From contig CAVGTF010000120.1 of NCBI GenBank assembly GCA_963632245.1, forward strand, positions 1 to 6,571: DNA of 6,571 bases, given 5' to 3'. Position 1 is the first letter of the stretch, and each line of letters opens with the position of its first letter. The notes under the pieces were generated by a model. It did not search any database. It saw only the letters and a program-made list of their open reading frames with translations, and was not told the origin of the DNA. The position numbers were made by a program, and so were the translations under genes. Source of the DNA: UBA1724 sp963632245. Its GTDB lineage: Bacteria; Verrucomicrobiota; Lentisphaeria; Oligosphaerales; Oligosphaeraceae. This document shows positions 1 to 5,471 of the stretch, in pieces.

Positions 1-1
1 C

Positions 2-1027
2 ATTGGCTGCGGTCGAATCTCCCGTTTTCACGGCATGCCCGCAGCGGCCCAGCCCAATGTGGAGATCCGTGGCGTCTGCGACTTGATTCCGGAGCGTGCG
101 AAAGCGATGTCCAAGCTTTTCACGGGCGAGGGCAAAAGCGCGGCGAAGTGCTACACGGACTACGTAGAGATGATCAAGAAGGAGAAGTTGGATGTGGTGC
201 ACATCTGCCTTCCCCACTACCTGCATGCTCCGGTGGCGATTGAGGCCATGAAGCTGGGCTGCGATGTCCTGACGGAGAAGCCGATGGCGATTTCCATGAA
301 GCAGGCCGAGGAGATGGTGAAGGCGTCCAAGAAGACCGGCCGTAAGCTGGGCGTGATTTTGCAGAACCGGTACAATGCGGGCAGCCAGCTGATCCGTCAG
401 TGCCTGGATTCCGGTCGGCTCGGGAAGGTCTTGTCCGCCAAGTGCAACGTGACTTGGTTCCGTGACAACGACTACTACCAGAGCAGCAACTGGAAGGGCA
501 CCTGGGACAAGGAGGGCGGCGGCGCCATCATCGACCAGGCAATCCACACCATCGACCTCATGTGCTGGTTCTGCGGCTACGACATCGCCGAAATCGACTG
601 CACGCTCTCCAACCGCGCCCACCAGGGCATCATCGAGGTGGAGGACTGCGCGGATGGCCTCATCACCTTCAAGGATGGCGTGCGCGCCTCCTTCTGGGCC
701 ATGAACTACTACAACCACGACGCCGATGTGGAGATCGAGCTCTCCTGCGAGAATGGCAAGGCGATGATGAAGGCGGAGAGCGCCACCATCGTGCTGAATG
801 ACGGTCGGAGCTTCTCCGCCGCGCCCGACAGCCGGAACGCCTTCAACTTCGGCGGCGGACCCTCCTACTGGGGCGCCAGCCACCTGAAGGAGATCGCGGA
901 CTTCTACCAGTGTCTGGCGGCGGGCAAGGAGCCCCCAATCACCGCGGCAGAGGTCCTGGAGACCACCCAGAAGATGGTCATGGGACTCTACGAATCCGGT
1001 CGCAATCACCAGGTCGTGAAATTCTAG
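2..1027 (+). CDS. Gfo/Idh/MocA-family NAD(P)-dependent oxidoreductase, 5' end cut by the window
   Basis: This is a cytoplasmic sugar or cyclitol dehydrogenase-type enzyme; the substrate cannot be named. The frame is open from base 2, before the first in-window ATG at 35. The upstream codons read IGCGRISRFHG, the dinucleotide-binding glycine loop of the N-terminal Rossmann fold. The ATG at 35 is therefore internal and the true start lies just outside the window. Next come the strand ending in an acidic residue (VEIRGVCD), HICLPHYLHAP, and the family's EKP motif with the conserved lysine at base 278. The C-terminal domain has GGGAIIDQAIHTIDL, whose Asp (533) and His (545) match the usual catalytic positions. 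The visible part is 341 residues, so only a few N-terminal residues are missing from a normal ~350-residue protein. The gene ends in TAG and is followed by an intrinsic terminator, so it closes its own transcript. The family call is secure; a specific reaction would be a guess. Confidence 0.93.
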   Translation: MGCGRISRFHGMPAAAQPNVEIRGVCDLIPERAKAMSKLFTGEGKSAAKCYTDYVEMIKKEKLDVVHICLPHYLHAPVAIEAMKLGCDVLTEKPMAISMKQAEEMVKASKKTGRKLGVILQNRYNAGSQLIRQCLDSGRLGKVLSAKCNVTWFRDNDYYQSSNWKGTWDKEGGGAIIDQAIHTIDLMCWFCGYDIAEIDCTLSNRAHQGIIEVEDCADGLITFKDGVRASFWAMNYYNHDADVEIELSCENGKAMMKAESATIVLNDGRSFSAAPDSRNAFNFGGGPSYWGASHLKEIADFYQCLAAGKEPPITAAEVLETTQKMVMGLYESGRNHQVVKF

Positions 1028-1037
1028 AAACGCGCCA

Positions 1038-1084
1038 CGGTCCCCCGGATGGAGAGAGCCTCTCCCGGGGGACCGAATCTTTTT
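1038..1084 (+). terminator. Rho-independent terminator of the oxidoreductase gene
   Basis: An 11-bp perfect inverted repeat (CGGTCCCCCGG at 1038-1048, CCGGGGGACCG at 1065-1075) can be extended inward by GAGAG/CTCTC (1052-1056 with 1060-1064) across a 3-nt bulge. A T-rich tail, AATCTTTTT, follows to 1084. It begins 10 bp after the stop codon. The ATG at 1049, the first start of the long frame that continues into the ABC gene, lies inside this hairpin. That argues against it as a translation start. Confidence 0.9.
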
Positions 1085-1255
1085 CCCCGCGGAGAGTGCG
1101 CCGGAGGGTCGGCGACAACATATATTTGGCTCCTGCGGGGACGCAACGCCCGCGCTCCGACATTCCTCCTACGGGACCTGCGGTGCGCCCCCGCTCTTGC
1201 ATTTTCCCAGAGCGCACAAATCCCCTCCCCCTACCCTGAAGACCCTTTTTCTCCC
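1085..1255 (+). promoter_or_regulatory. Leader region of the ABC transporter unit; possible promoter
   Basis: This 171-bp gap between the terminator and the proposed GTG start must hold the promoter of the downstream unit if the terminator is efficient. The only -10-like element I see is TATATT at 1121-1126, and it has no convincing -35 partner at normal spacing. The last ~50 bases are strongly pyrimidine-rich, and no Shine-Dalgarno sequence sits at normal distance from the GTG. The frame is open through this stretch, but the translated product (many Arg, Pro and Ala) does not look like an exporter N-terminus. Confidence 0.3.
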
Positions 1256-3097
1256 GTGAGCGCCGCCAAACCATCCGACCAGCCCTCCGCCTGGCAGGAA
1301 CTCCGGCTCCTGCTGCGCGCGCGTGACTGGGGATTCCTGGGGTTCTTCACGGGCTTTCTGACTCTGGGCGGCATCCTGGAGGTCCTCTCGCTGGCCTCCA
1401 TACCGCTCTTTCTGTCGCTCTTCATCCCCGCCGACCAGGGCACCCGCGCCGCGAATCTCTTCCGGGATGCCCTGCGGGCGCTGGGGGCCTCCTCGGAGAC
1501 CGCGCAGCTCTGGCTGGGCGCGGTGGCGTTGCTGGTGGGAAATCTCCTGCGGACCGCCTGGTCCATCTGGGGCACCGCCATCCAATACCGCTTCCAGGCG
1601 AAGAGACGCCGGGACTTCTCCGGACGGCTCCTGACGGCCTATCTCCGTGCGCCCGTGGAATTCCGGGAAGCGCGGGGCAGTGCGAATTTGCTAAACCAGG
1701 TGGTGGTGGAGTGCGACAATGTGGTGCTGGGGACACTCTGCCCCCTCATGGAATTCCTGCGAGGCGGCATCACCTGCTTCTTCGTCATCCTGCTGCTCCT
1801 CTGCTGGACGCCCCTCATGACCCTGGTGGCACTCCTGCTCTTGGGCGGCACCGCCTCGGCGCTGCTCTTCTTCCGAAATAGCCGTCTGAAGAAGCTGGCG
1901 CAGCAGGAGCAGAGTGGTCGTGCCACCGCCATGGAACAGTGTTCCCAGGCGCTGTCGGGCAGTCTGGAGGCAGCGATCTACGGCAAACGCCGCGGATTCC
2001 TGGAGAGCTTCTCCCAGGCAATGACGGGCCTCAGCAATGCACAGGGCGCCTCCATGCTCCAGATCCGCTCCACCTGGCCCGCCCTGGAATTCCTCTCCAT
2101 CCTCATCCTCATGGCGGTCTCCCTGGCGGCGCTGGCCTTCCAGCACGGCGATGTGCTGCGGGTGGGACCACAGATCGCGTTGCTCGCCATGTCGCTGGTG
2201 CGGTTGCGAAGCTGTTCGGTCTTTTTGATGCAGAGCGCCCTGGAATTCCGGCGGTTCCGTCCCTCGCTGGTGCAAGTCTGCCGGGATTTGCGGGAGTTGG
2301 AGGGCCTCCAGAATGCGCTTCCGAGCCTGGAGTCGGAGGAATCCGCGAAGGCATTGGGTCTCAAGAAGGAGCTCTCCGCCACCGATCTCTCCTTCACCTA
2401 CCCCGGACAGGACGCCCCCGCACTGGCATTGCCGGAATTAGTAATCCACCGCGGCGAGAGCCTGGCGATCGTGGGTCATACCGGCTGCGGGAAAAGCACG
2501 CTTCTGGCGCTACTGCTGGGTTTGCGGACGCCCCAGAAGGGCCGCGTCGCCATTGACGGCGTGACGCTGACGCCCCTCAACCGCGCCGCCTGGTGGCATA
2601 CCCTCTCCTATGTCCCGCAACGCCCCTTCCTCCTCGCCGGCACCGCCCGCGCCAATGTCGCCCTCGCCGAGGGCGCACTCTCCGAGGACCAGGAGCGCGC
2701 ACTGAAGGAATCGCTGTTGCTCTGCCAGCTGGATCCCTCCGGGCTCCCCGAGGGCCTGGAGACCCGCGTTGGCGCAGATGGACAGGGCCTCTCGGGCGGA
2801 CAGGCCCAGCGGCTGGTCCTGGCGCGTGCGCTCTTCCATCACCGCGAGGTCCTTTTCCTGGACGAAGCCACCAGCGCCCTGGATCCCCGGACCCAAGAGC
2901 TGCTCCAGCAGGCGCTGAAGGCGCTCCACGGAAAGATCACGCTTGTGGCGGTCACCCACCGCCTGGAGACCCTCTCTAACTACGACCGAGTCCTCTTCCT
3001 GGAGGACGGCCGACCTGTCGCCCTGGGCAGCTACGACGAGCTGCTCAAGCGCTCACCCGAATTTCGTCTCTTCGCCACTCGAAAAGGAGCCCCCTGA
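1256..3097 (+). CDS. ABC exporter with fused transmembrane and ATPase domains (MsbA/PglK-like half transporter)
   Basis: This encodes a 613-residue inner-membrane ABC half transporter, expected to act as a dimer and export a lipid, lipid-linked sugar or other hydrophobic substrate using ATP. Hydrophobic segments lie at about 26-57, 85-106, 168-184, 186-206, 274-296 and 303-326, the six-helix exporter pattern. The first contains GGILEVLSLASIPLFLSLF, which recalls the first helix of PglK-type flippases. The ATPase domain has an A-loop tyrosine (Y382), Walker A GHTGCGKST (407-415), Q-loop Q455, signature LSGGQ (512-516), Walker B LFLDE with E537, D-loop SALD and H-loop H568, so it appears fully active. 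The GTG at 1256 was chosen because the frame's first ATG (1049) lies in the terminator hairpin, the intervening translation is uncharacteristic, and 613 residues fits the family. No Shine-Dalgarno sequence supports it. The stop codon is immediately followed by the start of the binding-protein gene. The substrate cannot be deduced from sequence. Confidence 0.9.
   Translation: MSAAKPSDQPSAWQELRLLLRARDWGFLGFFTGFLTLGGILEVLSLASIPLFLSLFIPADQGTRAANLFRDALRALGASSETAQLWLGAVALLVGNLLRTAWSIWGTAIQYRFQAKRRRDFSGRLLTAYLRAPVEFREARGSANLLNQVVVECDNVVLGTLCPLMEFLRGGITCFFVILLLLCWTPLMTLVALLLLGGTASALLFFRNSRLKKLAQQEQSGRATAMEQCSQALSGSLEAAIYGKRRGFLESFSQAMTGLSNAQGASMLQIRSTWPALEFLSILILMAVSLAALAFQHGDVLRVGPQIALLAMSLVRLRSCSVFLMQSALEFRRFRPSLVQVCRDLRELEGLQNALPSLESEESAKALGLKKELSATDLSFTYPGQDAPALALPELVIHRGESLAIVGHTGCGKSTLLALLLGLRTPQKGRVAIDGVTLTPLNRAAWWHTLSYVPQRPFLLAGTARANVALAEGALSEDQERALKESLLLCQLDPSGLPEGLETRVGADGQGLSGGQAQRLVLARALFHHREVLFLDEATSALDPRTQELLQQALKALHGKITLVAVTHRLETLSNYDRVLFLEDGRPVALGSYDELLKRSPEFRLFATRKGAP
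3082..3089 (+). promoter_or_regulatory. Shine-Dalgarno site for the binding-protein gene
   Basis: AAAAGGAG ends 8 nt before the ATG at 3098 and lies within the last codons of the ABC gene. It is the only clear ribosome binding site in the window. It fixes the binding-protein start and indicates translation from a shared transcript. Confidence 0.75.
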
Positions 3098-4183
3098 ATG
3101 ACCTGGAAACCCAGACATCTGACTGCCTCCACACTCCTCGCCCTCGCCTGCTTGGCGATGCTCTCGCTGGTGCTGTACTCCTGCAAACCGGAGGCCTTCA
3201 TGAAGGGCTCCGAGAATCCCACCGATGCCGATATTAACGAGCTCATGAACGAGGAGCTCGGCGGCGAAAAGGGCAAGACCCGCCTGGTGGTTTCTTTCTA
3301 CAAAGACGACACTCCCTGGGTGGCACAGGCCCTCAGCTGGGTCTGGTTCGCCCGAAAGACCCTGGAAAAGAACGAGCCGAATTTCCAAGTGAACGTGAAG
3401 GTGGATTCCACCGAGGCGCAACAGCGCGAGACCCTCCAGTCCCTCCAGTGGGACGAAAATGTGGACGGCGTGGTCATCCTCACGCCAGCCTTCGCCACCG
3501 GCCTCTCCGATATCTGCGAGAAGCTCTGGCTCAAGGGCGTGATCGTCGCCGCGGTAAGCAACAACATCCTCTTCCCGGATACCCTGGATGTCTATGTGAC
3601 CGGCGACAATGTGCGCATGGGCACCGAGAGTGTGGAGGCAATCGCGAAGGTGCTGGGCGGCGAGAATGCCAAAGGAAAGATCCTGGCCTTCACCGATCTG
3701 CGGAATTCCGCATTGCGCAGCCGTCTGGCGAACTTCCGCGACGACACCCGCCGCCATCCCGACCTGGAGCTGGAGGTGGTCTCCTGGCCCAACGAGGGAA
3801 TCAATCCCCGCGAGGCAATGCTCCATGTCCTGGAACGCGAAAAGACTCCCATTGACGCCATCTGGACGGGCTGGGACGAGATCCTCCTGCAGGCGCTGCC
3901 CGCCTACGAGAGCACCGGCCGCGACGACGTGAAGATCTTCGTGGGCGGCGGCGGGGATCCCCGCGTGAACCGCATGATCCTGGACGACCATCCACTGGTC
4001 CCCTACAACATCACCTATCCGCCCCGAATGCTCTACGAGGCCATCATGACCACCGCGAAGCATATCAAGCGCGCCCAGCAGTCCGGCATCGCCCACGAGA
4101 CCCCGGAAATCCTGATTCTGCCCCTCACTTCCATTACACGGGAAAACGCCGCGAACTTCCTGGGACACTCCTGGGAATTCTAG
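3098..4183 (+). CDS. Sugar-type periplasmic substrate-binding lipoprotein (Peripla_BP_4/RbsB-like)
   Basis: This encodes a 361-residue exported solute-binding protein. The N-terminus has a basic start (MTWKPRH), a hydrophobic stretch (about residues 11-27) and a lipobox-like LYSC with Cys29. The Tyr at -2 is unusual, but a lipid anchor is likely. The mature part follows the two-lobe type I binding-protein pattern: a strand opening with TRLVVSFYKDD, VDGVVILTP, GVIVAAVSNN, VTGDNVRMG (D170 N171) and GKILAFTD, then a second lobe with AIWTGWDE and VKIFVGGGGDPRV. This resembles ribose/xylose-type binding proteins. It starts at the base directly after the exporter stop, so co-expression is near certain. 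No RbsA-like ATPase or RbsC-like permease lies nearby, so it may be a sensor or accessory subunit, or serve an importer encoded elsewhere. The family call is firm; the ligand is unknown. Confidence 0.85.
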   Translation: MTWKPRHLTASTLLALACLAMLSLVLYSCKPEAFMKGSENPTDADINELMNEELGGEKGKTRLVVSFYKDDTPWVAQALSWVWFARKTLEKNEPNFQVNVKVDSTEAQQRETLQSLQWDENVDGVVILTPAFATGLSDICEKLWLKGVIVAAVSNNILFPDTLDVYVTGDNVRMGTESVEAIAKVLGGENAKGKILAFTDLRNSALRSRLANFRDDTRRHPDLELEVVSWPNEGINPREAMLHVLEREKTPIDAIWTGWDEILLQALPAYESTGRDDVKIFVGGGGDPRVNRMILDDHPLVPYNITYPPRMLYEAIMTTAKHIKRAQQSGIAHETPEILILPLTSITRENAANFLGHSWEF

Positions 4184-4200
4184 CGACTCAACCGCCCTGC

Positions 4201-4233
4201 CCACGCCTTTCATTTTCCGCCTCCACGCCTTTC
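4201..4233 (+). repeat. Pair of 11-bp direct repeats in the mazG leader
   Basis: CCACGCCTTTC occurs at 4201-4211 and again at 4223-4233, offset by 22 bp (about two helical turns). The surrounding 64-bp gap upstream of mazG is almost all pyrimidine with few G residues. It contains neither a terminator nor a Shine-Dalgarno sequence. The pair could be an operator, or chance within low-complexity sequence. Confidence 0.5.
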
Positions 4234-4247
4234 TGCCTCTTTGAACC

Positions 4248-5051
4248 ATGAGCAATGCCAGCGAATTCCTCCGTCTGACGGAGATCGTGCGGCGCCTGCG
4301 GCAGCCCGATGGCTGTCCCTGGGACCGCGTCCAGACCCACGAATCCATTAAAAAGAACCTGGTGGAGGAGACGGGCGAATTCCTGGATGCCTTGGAAGAG
4401 GGAAATCTAGAGGGCATTCGCGAGGAGCTAGGCGATTTATTGCTGCAGGTGGTCTTCCATGCCCAGATGGGCGCCGAGGCCGGCGAATACACTCTGGAGG
4501 AGATCTGTCGCGAGGAGGCGGACAAGCTGATTCGCCGCCATCCACACGTATTTGGCGAGGCGGCGAAGGCCTCCGATGCCAAGGAAGCGCTGGGTTCCTG
4601 GGAGCGTTCCAAGGTCGGCGAGGCGGGGGAACAGTCCCGTCGCACAAGCGCCATGGATGGCGTTCCGCGAAATATGCCGGGGCTCTCACGGGCGCAGAAG
4701 ACACTGGTCAAGGCGGGACGGAAGGGCTTCCGGTGGCAAAATCCCCAGGATGCCTTGGCGAAGGTGGAGGAGGAGCTCGCCGAGGTAAAGGAGGCACTGT
4801 CGCAGGGCGACAAGGCGGCCTTCGCCCGCGAGGCCGGGGATCTGCTTTTCGCGGTCACCAGCCTCTGCCAGGTCCACGATGTGGAGGCCGAGGAGGCGCT
4901 GCACGCCACCATCGCACGATTCCATAGGCGCTTCCGCTCCATGGAGGCCGATACCAAAGCCGCCGGACACTCCCTGGAAGAAAATTCCCCCGAAGAGTGG
5001 CTCCGACTCTGGAAAAAGGCGAAGTCAGCGGCGCAGCATGCACCGCTGTAA
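4248..5051 (+). CDS. mazG: Nucleoside triphosphate pyrophosphohydrolase MazG
   Basis: This cytoplasmic enzyme hydrolyses NTPs and dNTPs to the monophosphate and pyrophosphate, a nucleotide house-cleaning role linked in E. coli to starvation signalling. The 267-residue length matches the two-domain MazG family. The N-terminal domain shows LRQPDGCPWD (CPWD at 23-26), the metal-binding EExxE at E40/E41/E44 and ExxD at E60/D63. The C-terminal domain repeats the pattern with E175/E176/E179 and E195/D198. The tail RFHRRFRSMEAD...SLEENSPEEWLRLWKKAK is typical of the family. Both metal sites look intact. The ATG at 4248 gives the normal N-terminus; it has no Shine-Dalgarno sequence and a pyrimidine-rich leader. 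It lies 64 bp after the binding-protein gene with no terminator between them, so read-through from the ABC unit is likely. No MazE/MazF toxin-antitoxin genes are present, and the proximity to a transporter is probably not functional. Confidence 0.96.
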   Translation: MSNASEFLRLTEIVRRLRQPDGCPWDRVQTHESIKKNLVEETGEFLDALEEGNLEGIREELGDLLLQVVFHAQMGAEAGEYTLEEICREEADKLIRRHPHVFGEAAKASDAKEALGSWERSKVGEAGEQSRRTSAMDGVPRNMPGLSRAQKTLVKAGRKGFRWQNPQDALAKVEEELAEVKEALSQGDKAAFAREAGDLLFAVTSLCQVHDVEAEEALHATIARFHRRFRSMEADTKAAGHSLEENSPEEWLRLWKKAKSAAQHAPL

Positions 5052-5061
5052 GTACCTAGCA

Positions 5062-5080
5062 ATTAGTGATTAGTGGCTAG
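5062..5080 (+). repeat. Left end of the imperfect terminal inverted repeat
   Basis: ATTAGTGATTAGTGGCTAG is, at 17 of 19 positions, the reverse complement of bases 5450-5468 at the other edge of the block. The two ends are built from heptamers in opposite orientation. They might be transposon-like termini or simply inverted copies of the heptamer array. Confidence 0.65.
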
Positions 5081-5089
5081 TTAATAAGG

Positions 5090-5200
5090 TGCCGCAGGCG
5101 CTCTTCCGCCGCTGGGGCGGCGGTACGGGGTGCCGCACATAGCGGCGGAATTCCCGCGGAGCGTCCAAACAACTAACGGCTAACAGCTAGCCACTAACAA
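5090..5200 (+). repeat. Module copy A, with a divergent core
   Basis: The left 21 bases (TGCCGCAGGCGCTCTTCCGCC, positions 5090-5110) are identical to the left edge of copy B (5217-5237). The right end CCCGCGGAGCGTC matches copy C. The core differs from B and C and has its own palindromes. Four heptamers follow at 5173-5200: CTAACGG, CTAACAG, CTAGCCA and CTAACAA. The shared edges with an exchanged core suggest a related subtype rather than simple decay. Confidence 0.7.
5106..5123 (+). repeat. Perfect 7-bp hairpin in copy A, with a competing longer pairing
   Basis: CCGCCGC (5106-5112) pairs with GCGGCGG (5117-5123) around the loop TGGG. The overlapping arm TTCCGCCGCT (5104-5113) also pairs perfectly over 10 bp with AGCGGCGGAA (5141-5150). 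The two structures are mutually exclusive. Confidence 0.6.
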
Positions 5201-5204
5201 CTTC

Positions 5205-5223
5205 TGCGGCATCCGATGCCGCA
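5205..5223 (+). repeat. 8-bp perfect hairpin at the A/B junction
   Basis: TGCGGCAT (5205-5212) and ATGCCGCA (5216-5223) form a perfect stem with a 3-base loop, CCG. The right arm is the left edge of copy B. No T tract follows, so it is not a standard terminator. Confidence 0.65.
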
Positions 5224-5324
5224 GGCGCTCTTCCGCCTACCGACGGCTTTTGCGCGCCAATTTGGGCGCGCGTAATGTTCCGCGAAGCGTCCGAATAAAC
5301 TAACCACTAACGGCTAGCCACTAA
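5217..5324 (+). repeat. Module copy B
   Basis: Bases 5227-5323 align with copy C at 5361-5459 with 93 of 99 columns identical: four substitutions and two single-base gaps. The module runs from the shared GCTCTTCCGCC edge through a GC-rich stem-loop to heptamers CTAACCA, CTAACGG and CTAGCCA (5300-5320). The edge TGCCGCAGGC (5217-5226) is shared with copy A but not with C. Confidence 0.85.
5252..5271 (+). repeat. Core stem-loop of copy B
   Basis: GCGCGCC (5252-5258) pairs perfectly with GGCGCGC (5265-5271) around a 6-base loop, AATTTG. The equivalent structure in copy C is at 5386-5406. Confidence 0.7.
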
Positions 5325-5385
5325 AAGGTAGAGGGAGTAGGTTTGCAAGGTCGCTGCGCGGCTCTTCCGCCTACCGACGGCATTT

Positions 5386-5406
5386 GCGCGCCAATTTTGG
5401 GCGTGC
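5386..5406 (+). repeat. Core stem-loop of copy C
   Basis: GCGCGCC (5386-5392) pairs with GGCGTGC (5400-5406) around the loop AATTTTG. The single C-to-T difference from copy B turns a G-C pair into G-U at 5388/5404, so an RNA stem is kept. The loop is one T longer. Confidence 0.65.
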
Positions 5407-5449
5407 GTAATGTTCCCGCGGAGCGTCTGAATAAACTAACCACTAACGG

Positions 5450-5468
5450 CTAGCCACTAGCCACTAAT
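5450..5468 (-). repeat. Right end of the imperfect terminal inverted repeat
   Basis: CTAGCCACTAGCCACTAAT is the inverted partner of 5062-5080, with two mismatches in 19. It ends 3 bp upstream of the coaBC start codon and replaces any ordinary ribosome-binding region. Confidence 0.65.
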
Positions 5469-5471
5469 TCG

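Larger units (their letters stand above)
5057..5470. repeat. Composite intergenic element: three hairpin modules separated by heptamer arrays
   Basis: This fills nearly all of the 420-bp gap between mazG and coaBC and has no coding potential. GC-rich palindromic modules (copies A, B, C) alternate with AT-rich arrays in which CTA or TAG recurs every 7 bases. At the mazG end the array reads as TAGCAAT TAGTGAT TAGTGGC TAGTTAA (5057-5084), the opposite orientation to the CTAnnnn arrays after each module. The outer ends form an imperfect inverted repeat. The design resembles a small non-autonomous mobile or REP-like element that duplicated locally. I do not recognise it as a named family. No stem is followed by a T tract, so I do not call a terminator. 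Confidence 0.8.
5361..5470 (+). repeat. Module copy C with five tandem heptamers
   Basis: This is a near-identical copy of module B. Five in-phase heptamers follow at 5436-5470: CTAACCA, CTAACGG, CTAGCCA, CTAGCCA and CTAATTC, one more CTAGCCA than copy B. The array ends one base before the ATG of coaBC. A short unique spacer (5325-5352) separates B from C. Confidence 0.85.

Noticed and set aside
35..37. ATG at 35 as the start of the oxidoreductase
   Set aside because: The frame is open upstream and encodes the conserved glycine-rich dinucleotide-binding loop (IGCGRIS) before this codon.
1691..2275. 194-codon minus-strand open frame inside the ABC gene
   Set aside because: It is rich in Gln, Glu, Gly and His, as expected from reversing Leu/Ala-rich membrane-protein codons. 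It sits antisense to transmembrane segments and has no domain signature.
4248..5051. mazG as part of a toxin-antitoxin locus
   Set aside because: No MazE- or MazF-like ORF lies on either strand nearby. The gene sits behind a transporter pair.
3053..5062. 669-codon open frame on the minus strand spanning the binding-protein and mazG genes
   Set aside because: It lies antisense to two well-supported genes. Its translation is low-complexity (Ser/Arg-rich, then His/Gly/Val-rich) with no recognisable motif. Long antisense frames are expected in GC-rich genes with biased codon use.
5090..5406. Intrinsic terminator for mazG within the repeat hairpins
   Set aside because: Several stems are strong, but none is followed by a run of T residues.
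5057..5470. CRISPR array
   Set aside because: The three repeats are about 100 bp with 127-134 bp periods and palindromic cores, and there are no short, uniform, unique spacers. No cas genes are nearby.
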